DNA of 64,000 nucleotides from Candidatus Flexifilum breve (GTDB taxonomy: Bacteria; Chloroflexota; Anaerolineae; Aggregatilineales; Phototrophicaceae), in the NCBI GenBank assembly GCA_016717205.1, contig JADKGC010000007.1, positions 248,001-312,000 of the forward strand, given 5' to 3'. Positions 49,037 through 57,199 of the stretch are shown piece after piece. The notes beneath the pieces are model-generated. The model ran no database searches, was not told the DNA's origin, and worked only from the letters and a program-made list of their open reading frames with translations. Numbering within the stretch: position 1 is the stretch's first letter; each line of letters begins with the position of its first letter. The translations under genes were made by a program, and so were the position numbers.

Positions 49037-50034
49037 TGGATCGCGTAACATTGGCCCTGCCAAGTAAAGGCGCGATTGCCGACCCTACACTCAGTTTCCT
49101 GAGCGATTGTGGCTTGCGTGTGGATAAACCGAATCCGCGGCAGTACACCGGCTCGATCCCGACGATTCCATCGGTCGATGTTCTGTTTCAACGTGTGACC
49201 GATGTCGTCTACAAAGTGTCGGATGGTACCGCCCAACTCGGTGTGACGGGTTATGATGTTGTGCGTGAGCATCCCCATGACGATCTGATCGTCATTCATC
49301 CTGATTTGCGCTATGGATACTGCAAGTTACTGGTCGCCGTGCCTGAGTCGTGGGTGGATGTGGAGAGTATCGTCGATTTAGCCGAAGTCGCGCTTGATTT
49401 TCGCGAGTATAAGCGGCGAAACCTACGGGTGGCCACGACATTCACCAACCTGACCCGCCAGTACTTGCATGAGCAAGGTATTCACCACTTCACCATCCTC
49501 AATGCCGAGGGGGCGATCGAAGTCGCGCCGACGATCGGTTATGCCGATGTGATTGTAGACCTGATGCAATCTGGTACGACGCTGCGCGAGAATCACCTTA
49601 AGCCGCTTTCTGATGGCGTGATTGTCGAATCCCAGGCATGTTTGGTGGGCAATCGACAGGCACTGCAAGATCCGGTGGTTCTGAATGCGGCGCGGGTAAT
49701 GCTCGAACACATCGATGCAGCGCTGCAAGGTCGAAGCTATTCACAGGTCACTGTGAACATGCGGGGCGACAGCGTCGACACCATTGCCGCCCGGATCGTC
49801 GAAAATCCGCTAACACGCGGCCTGCAGGGCCCGACAATTGCGCCGATCTACAGCGCCGAGGGTGGTTGGCACACCGTCACCATCATCGTGTCGAACAAGA
49901 ATTTGCTGTCCGCCGTCGAATATCTTCGGCAGCTCGGAGGGACACAGGCTTCAGTGATCCCGGTGCGCTATGTGTTTCTGGAGAGCTCGCCCACTTTCAA
50001 CAAGTTGCAAGAGTTCCTCGCAGGCGCTGATTAG
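49033..50034 (+). CDS. hisG: ATP phosphoribosyltransferase, long form (HisG)
   Basis: 333 residues. Catalytic domains: MMDRVTLALPSKGAIADPTL, RQYTGSIPTIPSVDVLF, LGVTGYDVVREHP and VDLMQSGTTLRENHLKPL (PRPP-binding loop, about 180). After residue 225 follows VTVNMRGDSVDTIAARIV and GGWHTVTIIVSNKNLLSAVEYL, the PII-like ACT-type HisG_C domain. This makes it the long form (HisGL), which normally feeds back on histidine without HisZ, yet it overlaps hisZ by four bases. It catalyses the first step of histidine biosynthesis. Convergent with the kinase-like gene (four-base overlap). Confidence 0.88.
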   Translation: MMDRVTLALPSKGAIADPTLSFLSDCGLRVDKPNPRQYTGSIPTIPSVDVLFQRVTDVVYKVSDGTAQLGVTGYDVVREHPHDDLIVIHPDLRYGYCKLLVAVPESWVDVESIVDLAEVALDFREYKRRNLRVATTFTNLTRQYLHEQGIHHFTILNAEGAIEVAPTIGYADVIVDLMQSGTTLRENHLKPLSDGVIVESQACLVGNRQALQDPVVLNAARVMLEHIDAALQGRSYSQVTVNMRGDSVDTIAARIVENPLTRGLQGPTIAPIYSAEGGWHTVTIIVSNKNLLSAVEYLRQLGGTQASVIPVRYVFLESSPTFNKLQEFLAGAD

Positions 50035-51257
50035 TTCAGCGCCTGTTCTACTTCATCCAACGTCTGATCGATCCTGCTGCGGGTTCCGACGCTTTCGGCA
50101 CCCATCTCGATCGACATAGCCAGACCCAGCAAACTGATTGCCGGCGGAAACTTGGCTGTGTCGCTGAGATTCATGGTTAAGAATGGGCAGCAGAACAGCG
50201 CTGACTTCAGATAGGCGCGCCAATGCGGCGTCAGCCAATCACGCTGCTGGAGTTCGCGCAGCGTGGGAACGAGCACCCGCTCGACCTTACTGCGCAGAAA
50301 CAAATCACGAACGGGATGGATGGCATAGTCGTGCGTGACTTGCCAGTCATCGCCATTGCGTTCCAAGGTGAGTGTGGTTTGTGCTGCTTTCATCTGCGGA
50401 TGGTACATCCACATGGCGAATACATTATGAAATAGCGGCTTGGTCAGATCCAGCAGTGGATGATGCCGTCCGGCAAAGGCCGGATCGAAGTACAGGAGTG
50501 AAGGCTGCCGAAAGAAGACGTTGCCATTATGCGCATCGCCATGACCGACAATCGCCGCGCCAGCTTGCTCAGGATTGAGTAGCGTGATAGCCCGTGAAAT
50601 GACATCATCGAGTGTCTGTTCGTAGTGCTGGCCGTTAATCGTCCAACGGGCACGCCGCACTTTCTCCATTGTATGGTCGCCATTGGGTAGACGAATGGCT
50701 GTCTCCGGCGCGTAGAACCGCGCCAGGCGACCACCTGTCAGGCGATGATAGAACAACTGATGTACGGGCGCTTTCGCTGCGGCTTGTGCGGGCTGCCACT
50801 CTAGCGTGCTGAGATAAATTTGGAAGAGTTGGTCGTCGAGCTGATTCTGTCCGACGCGCAAAGCCTCGAAGTGCGTCTCGTCACCATTTTCAATCGCCCA
50901 TGCTACGTCAAAAACGGAGGGTTCGCTGATCACCTCATAGATCAGAAGCTGCTTACCCGCTTCGGTTGAGCTGTAGATCGGCTGGAGAATCGGATAGCCC
51001 GCCTCAGCCAGTTGACCCGCGTGATAATACTCGTTGAGAATGCCATCGGCTTCGATGTGCGTCTTGAAGAATAGTCGGCGTCCCTCCGCCAGAGTCATAA
51101 AGCCGTTAAATGAATTAAGGGAGACGGCCAACGGACGCAGTTCAACCGCAATGACATCCAGCTTCAGGGTGTCACGCAGAAAGGCGGTCAGCAGGCCTTC
51201 TGCTGCCGCCTTATCGGTGAATTGAAGCGCCTGAATTTGTGCGAGAATATCGCTCAT
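50031..51257 (-). CDS. Aminoglycoside-phosphotransferase-like kinase
   Basis: 408 residues with the APH/choline kinase fold: GRRLFFKTHIEADGI (Lys in the N-lobe), ILNEYYHAGQLAEAGYPILQP (alpha-C and hinge), AAIVGHGDAHNGNVFF (catalytic HGD-x-x-x-x-N, about 238) and SLLYFDPAFAGRHHPLLDL (metal-binding Asp). The start overlaps the hisD stop (ATGA), so it is translated with histidinol dehydrogenase. The substrate could be a small alcohol or an amino-sugar; resistance to a drug is unlikely given the histidine context, but cannot be excluded. Confidence 0.72.
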   Translation of the reverse strand: MSDILAQIQALQFTDKAAAEGLLTAFLRDTLKLDVIAVELRPLAVSLNSFNGFMTLAEGRRLFFKTHIEADGILNEYYHAGQLAEAGYPILQPIYSSTEAGKQLLIYEVISEPSVFDVAWAIENGDETHFEALRVGQNQLDDQLFQIYLSTLEWQPAQAAAKAPVHQLFYHRLTGGRLARFYAPETAIRLPNGDHTMEKVRRARWTINGQHYEQTLDDVISRAITLLNPEQAGAAIVGHGDAHNGNVFFRQPSLLYFDPAFAGRHHPLLDLTKPLFHNVFAMWMYHPQMKAAQTTLTLERNGDDWQVTHDYAIHPVRDLFLRSKVERVLVPTLRELQQRDWLTPHWRAYLKSALFCCPFLTMNLSDTAKFPPAISLLGLAMSIEMGAESVGTRSRIDQTLDEVEQALN

Positions 51258-52564
51258 ATTCCAAGAATCTGATTGCGCTTACGGATAGCCATGGCGTGCG
51301 CAGGAAAGTCCTCGTAGTCAGCCAACGTCGCGGTAATGCCCTGGAGGCGTTGATACCCTTCTGCCGACAAATAACCAACGCCCGTGCGTTTGAGAAAGTC
51401 CCAGACACTGACAGACGAGAAGCTACGCGCAAAACCACCTGTCGGCAGAATCGCGTTCAAACCGAGGCAGTAGTTAGCCGTTGGTATGGGCGTATAGTGG
51501 CCGAGCAGGATTTCGCCCGCATTCTTGAGCTTGCCCAGCGTCACAAACGGCTCACTTGTAAGCACTTCGAGGTGCTCCGGCGCATAGTCGTTGACAAATT
51601 GAATCGATTCGTCGAGGCTGTTGGTTAGGACGATGCCACCGTAGTTCGATAACACGTTGTTGACGAAGGCGCGCCGCCATTCAGGCAGTTCGGCGATGTA
51701 CGATGGGAGAATCTCCAACGCCTGCCGGGCAACTTCCTCGCTATGCGTGACGAGGATCGCTGCTGATTCCGGGCCATGCTCGGCTTCGACGAGCAAATCC
51801 AGCGCAGCCAGACGGGCATCGGCAGTTTCGTCGGTCAGGATGATCGACTCGCTCGGACCAGCCGGAAGACCGACATCAACCGTGCCATACAGCAGACGTT
51901 TCGCCGCCGATACATAGCTGCTGCCGGGGCCAATCAGCTTTGCCACCTTCGGGATGGTCTCCGTTCCGTAGGCCAACGCTGCGATAGCCTGCATCCCGCC
52001 GACGACATACACCTCATCGACACCGCAGATTTCCGCCGCGACGAGTGACGCCGCATCGGCTTTGCCCTCGGGCGTGGGCGGCGTGACAACGATGACGCGG
52101 GGTACGCCCGCCACGCGTGCCGGTGTCGCCAGCATCAACATAACCGAAGGGAACGCGCCCTTGCCCCGGGGTACATACAAACCGGCGCTGGTCACAGGCG
52201 TCACCTTCTCACCTGCCATAATCCCCGGTTTTACCTCGGTGAACCACATGGGTTCTGGCATCTGGTGTTCATGGAAGCGCTGGATATTTTCGTGGGCAGC
52301 TTCAATCGCCGCGATCACCTCCGGCTCGAGAGCAGCCCGCGCCTGAGCAAAATCCTCAGGGGTGGCACGCAGCATCGAGACTTCGAAGTTCTTGGCATCG
52401 AAGCGGCGGGCATATTCAACGACTGCGGCATCACCCTCACGCGCGACACGGTCAATGACTTCTTGGGCTAACGGAAACAAATCACGGATATCTTTTTCCG
52501 CGCGGCGCAGCAGCTTTTCGCGCGCCTCGGCAGAAAGTTCGGCAAGTTTTAGAAACTGGATCAA
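51254..52564 (-). CDS. hisD: Histidinol dehydrogenase
   Basis: 436 residues, the usual length. It catalyses the last two steps of histidine synthesis with NAD and zinc. Motifs: GLYVPRGKGAFPSVMLM, VYVVGGMQAIAALAYGTETI, GPGSSYVSAAKRLLYG, AGPSESIILTDETADARLAALDLLVEAEHGPESAAILVT-type segment with the active-site Glu-His, and GLNAILPTGGFARSF. The start is a TTG at 52564 with AGGGAG seven bases before; the longer open frame would begin inside the terminator region. Its gene is not next to hisG/hisZ but separated by the convergent kinase-like gene, so histidine genes are in two facing units. Confidence 0.9.
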   Translation of the reverse strand: MIQFLKLAELSAEAREKLLRRAEKDIRDLFPLAQEVIDRVAREGDAAVVEYARRFDAKNFEVSMLRATPEDFAQARAALEPEVIAAIEAAHENIQRFHEHQMPEPMWFTEVKPGIMAGEKVTPVTSAGLYVPRGKGAFPSVMLMLATPARVAGVPRVIVVTPPTPEGKADAASLVAAEICGVDEVYVVGGMQAIAALAYGTETIPKVAKLIGPGSSYVSAAKRLLYGTVDVGLPAGPSESIILTDETADARLAALDLLVEAEHGPESAAILVTHSEEVARQALEILPSYIAELPEWRRAFVNNVLSNYGGIVLTNSLDESIQFVNDYAPEHLEVLTSEPFVTLGKLKNAGEILLGHYTPIPTANYCLGLNAILPTGGFARSFSSVSVWDFLKRTGVGYLSAEGYQRLQGITATLADYEDFPAHAMAIRKRNQILGI

Positions 52565-52589
52565 CGGAGGTCTCCCTTGAACAAAACAA

Positions 52590-52619
52590 AAGCGCGGAGT
52601 CCAATGGCACCCCGCGCTT
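52590..52619 (-). terminator. Intrinsic terminator after sqdB
   Basis: AAGCGCGG pairs with CCGCGCTT across a 14-base loop; on the minus strand TTTTGTTTTGTT follows. It separates sqdB from hisD. Confidence 0.72.
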
Positions 52620-52646
52620 GTAACCGGCAAAACAATCGTGTCAGAA

Positions 52647-53849
52647 CTACGACTTGACGGGCGAGGCGCTAATGACACCAGACCGGCGGCGCGTGCCATC
52701 CCACCGAATATCGGGGACGACGATCTCACGCTTGGCCATGATGCGATCCCGCTGCGGCAGCAAATCTTGCAGCATGATCTTCACTTCGGCCACGACATCG
52801 TGTGTCGGCTTATACCCGAGATCGATCAGGTGCTGGCGATCAGGATTGTAGTAATGCTCTTCTTTTTCGGTGCGTGGGTTATCAAAGTGTTCGATATCCA
52901 CGTCGAGACCCACAGCACTCCCGGCTTCACGCACTTTTTCGGCTAATTCGTCGACAGTATAACATTCCTCGAACTGGTTGAACACACGATACTCCCCGGC
53001 TTTGGGCGGGTTTTCGATGGCAATGGTCAGGCACTGCATCGAATCGCGCATGGGCAAGAAACCGCGTTTCTGATGACCGACACCATAGACTGTGAGGGGG
53101 TGACCGATTACCGCCTGACAGGCAAAGCGATTGATCGCCGTACCGAAGCATTGGTCGAAGTCGAGACGCGACCGAAGAACCGGATTAACGCCCATCGTGT
53201 CAATCTGCGTGCCGAAGACCACGCCCTGCATGATATCGGTGGCGCTCAAGCCCCAGATGCGGCAGGCGAACATCGTGTTATTGGTATCGTGCACCTTCGT
53301 CAGGTGATAGAAACTGCCGGGCTGGCGCGGAAATGGTAAACGGTCTTTACGACCGCGATACTCAATCTCGAAGAAGCCTTCGGGAATATCCACGTTCGGT
53401 GTACCGTATTCCCCCATCGTGCCCAGCTTGACGAGATGCGCTTCCGGGCAGACTTCGCGCATCGCCCAGAGCACATTCAGACTGCCATTGACGTTATTTG
53501 TGTGGGTATAGATTGAATGCGCCTGATCGATCATCGAGTAAGGCGCCGACGGCATTTCGCCGAGGTGCACAATCGCATCCGGCTGAAAGTCCGAGAGAAA
53601 ATCGCGCAGGAACTGGTAATCGAGCAAATCGCCTTCGCGGAACAACAGCTCCTTGCCGTAGTGTTCACGGAACGCCGCGAGACGGTCGGGCATGCTGTAG
53701 ATCGGGATTGCGCTGACGCTGCCCATCTCGTCAACCCACTGACGCCGCGCGTAGTTGTCCACCCCAGCTACGTCATGTCCACGGGCCGTGAGATACTGTG
53801 CGAGTGCCCACCCCAAATAGCCGTCAACACCGGCAATGAAAACACGCAT
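52647..53849 (-). CDS. sqdB: UDP-sulfoquinovose synthase (SqdB/SQD1-like)
   Basis: A 400-residue extended short-chain dehydrogenase. N-terminal Rossmann MRVFIAGVDGYLGWALAQYL, then VHLGEMPSAPYSMID, LVKLGTMGEYGTPNVDIPEGF (catalytic Thr), PGSFYHLTKVHDTNN (catalytic Tyr-Lys), TDIMQGVVFGTQ and GHPLTVYGVGHQKRGFLPMRDSMQCL. These are close to the plant SQD1 and bacterial SqdB patterns. It makes UDP-sulfoquinovose from UDP-glucose and sulfite, the head-group donor for sulfolipid SQDG. GGAGG lies eight bases before ATG. No SqdC/SqdX glycosyltransferase is in the window, so a different use of the sugar is possible. Confidence 0.88.
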   Translation of the reverse strand: MRVFIAGVDGYLGWALAQYLTARGHDVAGVDNYARRQWVDEMGSVSAIPIYSMPDRLAAFREHYGKELLFREGDLLDYQFLRDFLSDFQPDAIVHLGEMPSAPYSMIDQAHSIYTHTNNVNGSLNVLWAMREVCPEAHLVKLGTMGEYGTPNVDIPEGFFEIEYRGRKDRLPFPRQPGSFYHLTKVHDTNNTMFACRIWGLSATDIMQGVVFGTQIDTMGVNPVLRSRLDFDQCFGTAINRFACQAVIGHPLTVYGVGHQKRGFLPMRDSMQCLTIAIENPPKAGEYRVFNQFEECYTVDELAEKVREAGSAVGLDVDIEHFDNPRTEKEEHYYNPDRQHLIDLGYKPTHDVVAEVKIMLQDLLPQRDRIMAKREIVVPDIRWDGTRRRSGVISASPVKS

Positions 53850-53913
53850 AAACTAAGCCTCCACGCAGATACTCAACATTGATTAGAAACCCCAAAAGCG
53901 CGCGAAAGCTACG

Positions 53914-55005
53914 TTAGGAGCGTGTTAACTCCACGTTACGATTGACCGGTTGAAAGTCACCGAGATACCCCTGTGCTGCCAGTAATTCGGCGTTGAGAAT
54001 CGCGCAGCCCGCGGCGCCGCGAATGGTATTGTGCGACAGCGCGACAAACTTGTAGCCGAGCAGCGGATCAGGACGCAGGCGACCAACCGAAGTAGCCATA
54101 CCATTCCCTGCGTTACGGTCACGACGCGGCTGCGGACGATCCGCCTGCGGCATATAGATGACTGGTTGAGCGGGAGCACTTGGCAGCGACGGCACGGGGT
54201 CCGGGCCACGAAACGAATTCCACGCCTCAATTACGGCTTCAAGCGACGGCTTGTCGCGGAGTTCGACCGCCACCGTAACCAAGTGACCATCAATGACGGG
54301 CGCGCGGGTGCACGTCGCGCTGGCGATCGCATCCAGATCAAGAATTCGTTCACCGTCGAACTGTCCGAGCATCTTAAGAGGTTCGGTCTCGGCCTTCTCT
54401 TCTTCACCGCCAATGTAGGGAACCAGATTGTCGATGATATCGAGGGACGGGACGCCGGGATAACCTGCGCCGCTGATCGCCTGCGCGCTCACTATCATCA
54501 CTTTTGTGACGCCAAACGGCATCAGCGGCGCCAGACTCATCACGACGGGCATAATCGTGCAGTTGGAATTAGCAACGAGCGCGCCCGTGGTCCAACCACG
54601 GCGGCGGCGCTGAACGTCAATCAGACCGATATGGTCCGCGTTGATTTCGGGCAGCAGCAGCGGCACATCGTCGACCATCCGGTTGACCGACGCATTCGTG
54701 CTCACGACATGCCCTGCCTCGGCGAGCGCGAATTCACGGAGTTCGGCGGCTTCTTTTGGCAGTGCAGAGAATACAAGCGGCGACATAAGCTCTGCATCAA
54801 GCGGCTTGACCTGCAAGTCGGCAACCGAGGCCGGGGGCTGGCCATCGAGAATCCAACGGGCGATATCGCCGTAGCGATGACCCGCACTGCGGTCGGAACC
54901 GATCACTTCAGCGACGCGAAACCAAGGGTGATTATCCAGCAGCTGTACGAAGCGCTGACCGACGGCGCCCGTTGCGCCCAGAACTGCGACATCAAGTTTC
55001 TGCAT
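53914..55005 (-). CDS. asd: Aspartate-semialdehyde dehydrogenase
   Basis: 363 residues, closest to the archaeal/fungal-type enzyme. VAVLGATGAVGQRFVQLL (NADP-binding), VFSALPKEAAELREF, VVSTNASVNRM, LVANSNCTIMPVVM (catalytic Cys), SAQAISGAGYPG and the acid-base His in DGHLVTVAVEL can all be read. It makes aspartate semialdehyde for lysine, threonine and methionine. AGGA lies before the ATG. It is downstream of pheA with a 3-bp gap, so both amino-acid genes form an operon. Confidence 0.9.
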   Translation of the reverse strand: MQKLDVAVLGATGAVGQRFVQLLDNHPWFRVAEVIGSDRSAGHRYGDIARWILDGQPPASVADLQVKPLDAELMSPLVFSALPKEAAELREFALAEAGHVVSTNASVNRMVDDVPLLLPEINADHIGLIDVQRRRRGWTTGALVANSNCTIMPVVMSLAPLMPFGVTKVMIVSAQAISGAGYPGVPSLDIIDNLVPYIGGEEEKAETEPLKMLGQFDGERILDLDAIASATCTRAPVIDGHLVTVAVELRDKPSLEAVIEAWNSFRGPDPVPSLPSAPAQPVIYMPQADRPQPRRDRNAGNGMATSVGRLRPDPLLGYKFVALSHNTIRGAAGCAILNAELLAAQGYLGDFQPVNRNVELTRS

Positions 55006-55008
55006 AAG

Positions 55009-55863
55009 TTAGATTCCTACGGATTGGTTCTTGACAGCCGGGTAAGACCCGAGCATTTTCACGAATGAAGCGCGCTGAAGCAGACGCGCGAGGGCTTCCT
55101 GGACTTGCTGGTCCTGCCAGTGTCCTTCGATGTCGAGGAAGAAAATCGGTTCCCAGGGACGGTTCCGCCGGGGACGCGATTCGATTTTAGTCAGGTTGAT
55201 GCCGCGCTGTGCGAATTCGCCGAGGCACTCATACAGCGCTGCCGGGCGGTTACGGGTCGCAAACACCAGTGAAGTTTTGTTGAATTCTCCGTGCTGCGGA
55301 TCGTCATCAGCCAGCAGGAAGAAGCGTGTAAAATTGAAAGGAACGTCTTCAATTTCCGACGCGAGGGTATCCAGTCCATAGAGCTTGCCCGCGAGCGCAC
55401 TCGCAATCGCGCCGGTTTCACCGTCAGCGGTCTCCGCGGCTAAATCCTTCGCCGAACCCGCCGTATCGTACCACGGCACAGGCTCGATTTTGTGACGCTT
55501 GAGAAATTTGTCACACTGTGCCAGCGCCTGTGGATGAGAACGTACGCGCTTGATCTGGTCGATAGTTACACCTTTTGGCGCATGCAGGGCATGATGCACA
55601 TGGAGAATGACCTCGGCCTGAATGCGTAAATCGGAGTCCATCAGCAGTTCATAGGCTTGATTCACAGCACCGGCGAGCGCATTTTCGACCGGGAGCATGG
55701 CGTATTTCACCTTGCGTGACTGCATCGTCTCAAACAAGTCGCTTAAAGTCGGAGTCGGATAAGTCGTGACCGTGTCGCCAAAGTGCTGACGAATGGCTTG
55801 TTCCGAGTAAGCGCCGTGGATGCCTTGAAAGGCGACACATTCCTGCAAGATGATTTCCTCCAT
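55009..55863 (-). CDS. pheA: Prephenate dehydratase
   Basis: 284 residues. The PDT catalytic domain (2-185) has VAFQGIHGAYSEQAIRQHFG, YAMLPVENALAGAVNQAYELL, VHHALHAPKG, RVRSHPQALAQCDKFL and VPFNFTRFFLLADD, matching the family's N-x-T-R-F motif. The ACT regulatory domain follows with LVFATRNRPAALYECLGEF and INLTKIESRPRR, the ESRP phenylalanine-binding motif. It converts prephenate to phenylpyruvate and should be feedback-inhibited by Phe. The start is taken as ATG at 55863 (MEEIIL); ribosome binding is weak, and a longer frame to 55893 is open. Confidence 0.92.
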   Translation of the reverse strand: MEEIILQECVAFQGIHGAYSEQAIRQHFGDTVTTYPTPTLSDLFETMQSRKVKYAMLPVENALAGAVNQAYELLMDSDLRIQAEVILHVHHALHAPKGVTIDQIKRVRSHPQALAQCDKFLKRHKIEPVPWYDTAGSAKDLAAETADGETGAIASALAGKLYGLDTLASEIEDVPFNFTRFFLLADDDPQHGEFNKTSLVFATRNRPAALYECLGEFAQRGINLTKIESRPRRNRPWEPIFFLDIEGHWQDQQVQEALARLLQRASFVKMLGSYPAVKNQSVGI

Positions 55864-55906
55864 CACGAGAAAAGCGAGGCGCAAGCGTAACATACCGTCG
55901 GATTCT

Positions 55907-55943
55907 CGTCAAATTTGACGGGGGAATTAGACAATGCTACACT
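55907..55943 (+). promoter_or_regulatory. Promoter and palindromic operator of the SufR-like gene
   Basis: CGTCAAATTTGACG (55907-55920) is a perfect 14-bp palindrome whose right half is the -35 TTGACG. A 17-bp spacer ends in TGC and the -10 is TACACT (55938-55943). A repressor bound here would block the -35. The neighbouring pheA promoter on the other strand could be affected as well. Confidence 0.6.
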
Positions 55944-55986
55944 ATTTTTATCATCAGCATGAGTTTTATTCAAAGGCATAGATGCT

Positions 55987-56625
55987 ATGCAAGAGACGCG
56001 GCGGTTGATACTCGATATTCTGCGACGACGTTCCCACGCTACGGTAGATGAAATCGTCGACGAATTACAACGCCGCCGGGGGAGCATCACGGCTGTCACT
56101 GTCCGTCACCATCTGATGCGCTTACAGGAGGATGGACTTATCACCTCGCCGGAACTGAAGCGCAGGAGTTCGCCGGGACGCCCGCAGTACGTGTACGCCC
56201 TGACCGAGAAAGCTAAGGACCTGTTTCCGAACAATTACCAGCGTCTCGCGGCCAGTCTGCTCACTGAATTGCAAAAGCAGCTGCCGAAGGACAGCATCAA
56301 CGTGATTCTGGAAGGCGTGGCTGACACTATGGCGCATGAGGCGGTCGTTCCGAACCTTCCGCTCGTGGATCGTCTCGATGCCGTGGTCGACTATTTGAAC
56401 CAGAACGGTTACGAGGCGAATTGGGAACGCGCGGACGATGGGTTTCTCCTCACGACGTCGAACTGCCCCTATCACGGTCTGGGCGACGAGTCGGGTACGC
56501 TGTGTCAGATGGATATGCGATTGATTTCTTCCCTGCTCGGGATCGTGCCGCGCCGGATTACCCACGTTTCGGACGGTGATGCGACCTGCTCCTATCTAAT
56601 CCCGGTCATGACAAATGAACACTAA
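55987..56625 (+). CDS. SufR-like Fe-S-sensing transcriptional regulator
   Basis: 212 residues. A winged-helix domain (QETRRLILDILRRRSHATVDEIVDEL; VRHHLMRLQEDGLI; GRPQYVYALTEKA) is followed by a sensing domain with SNCPYHGLGDESGTLCQMDM. These two Cys are 12 residues apart, as in SufR (C-x12-C), and a third Cys lies 28 residues further (TCSYLIP). SufR uses such Cys to carry a [4Fe-4S] cluster and represses Fe-S assembly genes when charged. It lies directly before a HesB/IscA-type gene, which supports this role. Cluster binding is not proven by sequence alone. Confidence 0.8.
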   Translation: MQETRRLILDILRRRSHATVDEIVDELQRRRGSITAVTVRHHLMRLQEDGLITSPELKRRSSPGRPQYVYALTEKAKDLFPNNYQRLAASLLTELQKQLPKDSINVILEGVADTMAHEAVVPNLPLVDRLDAVVDYLNQNGYEANWERADDGFLLTTSNCPYHGLGDESGTLCQMDMRLISSLLGIVPRRITHVSDGDATCSYLIPVMTNEH

Positions 56626-56636
56626 TTTTCATGATG

Positions 56637-56678
56637 ATCGTCTATTTAATTGACGATTGTGGTCAGTTATGCTACTAT
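56637..56678 (+). promoter_or_regulatory. Promoter and SufR-like site upstream of the HesB/IscA gene
   Basis: ATCGTC and GACGAT form a 6-bp inverted repeat with a 9-bp centre (56637-56657). The right arm overlaps the -35 TTGACG (56650-56655). A 17-bp spacer ends in TGC and -10 is TACTAT (56673-56678). The layout copies that upstream of the SufR-like gene, so both are probably controlled by it. Confidence 0.6.
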
Positions 56679-56718
56679 CAGCACAATCACAATGAGATCT
56701 TGAGAGGGGAAATTATTC

Positions 56719-57138
56719 ATGGTTGTCAACGACCCACTGATCACGACTGACGTTCAAATTCTGACCGTGACCCCCGCGGCGCAGCAGATGATTCATTCGC
56801 TGCTTGAGCAGCGGAACATTCCCGGCTATGCTCTGCGGGTCTTCGTGTCGGGCGGCGGCTGCTCTGGCCTCCAGTACGGCATGTCGTTTGAGAAGGAACC
56901 GCGTGAATTCGACGCCGTTGTCGACGCGGCTGATGGGGTCCGCCTGGTAGTTGACCCTACAAGCTTGATGTACCTTGAGGGCGCGACGATTGATTTCGTC
57001 GACAGCTTGATGGGCGGGGGCTTCCGGATTGATAACCCGAATGCGGTGTCGAGCTGCGGCTGCGGCCACTCCTTCAAGTCGAAGGACAGTGCCGACACTG
57101 AAGACTCGGGCTGTGGCTGCGGAAGCTGCAGTCACTGA
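56719..57138 (+). CDS. Fe-S cluster assembly accessory protein (HesB/IscA/ErpA) with Cys-rich tail
   Basis: 139 residues. The A-type carrier domain is complete: ILTVTPAAQQMIHSLLEQR, LRVFVSGGGCSGLQYGM (first Cys), FVDSLMGGGFRIDNPNAVSSCGCGHSF (last two Cys), residues 14-116. It transfers [2Fe-2S]/[4Fe-4S] clusters to target proteins. After it a tail of about 20 residues carries DSGCGCGSCSH, adding four Cys to the usual three; such a tail is unusual in the family and might bind an extra metal or cluster. Controlled by the SufR-like promoter upstream; bidirectional terminator follows. Confidence 0.9.
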   Translation: MVVNDPLITTDVQILTVTPAAQQMIHSLLEQRNIPGYALRVFVSGGGCSGLQYGMSFEKEPREFDAVVDAADGVRLVVDPTSLMYLEGATIDFVDSLMGGGFRIDNPNAVSSCGCGHSFKSKDSADTEDSGCGCGSCSH

Positions 57139-57153
57139 CGAGTATATGAGTAC

Positions 57154-57182
57154 AAAAAGGCGACCAAGCGGTCGCCTTTTTT
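57154..57182. terminator. Bidirectional intrinsic terminator
   Basis: AAAAAGGCGACC-AAGC-GGTCGCCTTTTT: a perfect stem flanked by A and T runs, between the convergent HesB/IscA and SH3b genes. Confidence 0.88.
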
Positions 57183-57199
57183 ATTGCCGGCTGACTGCC

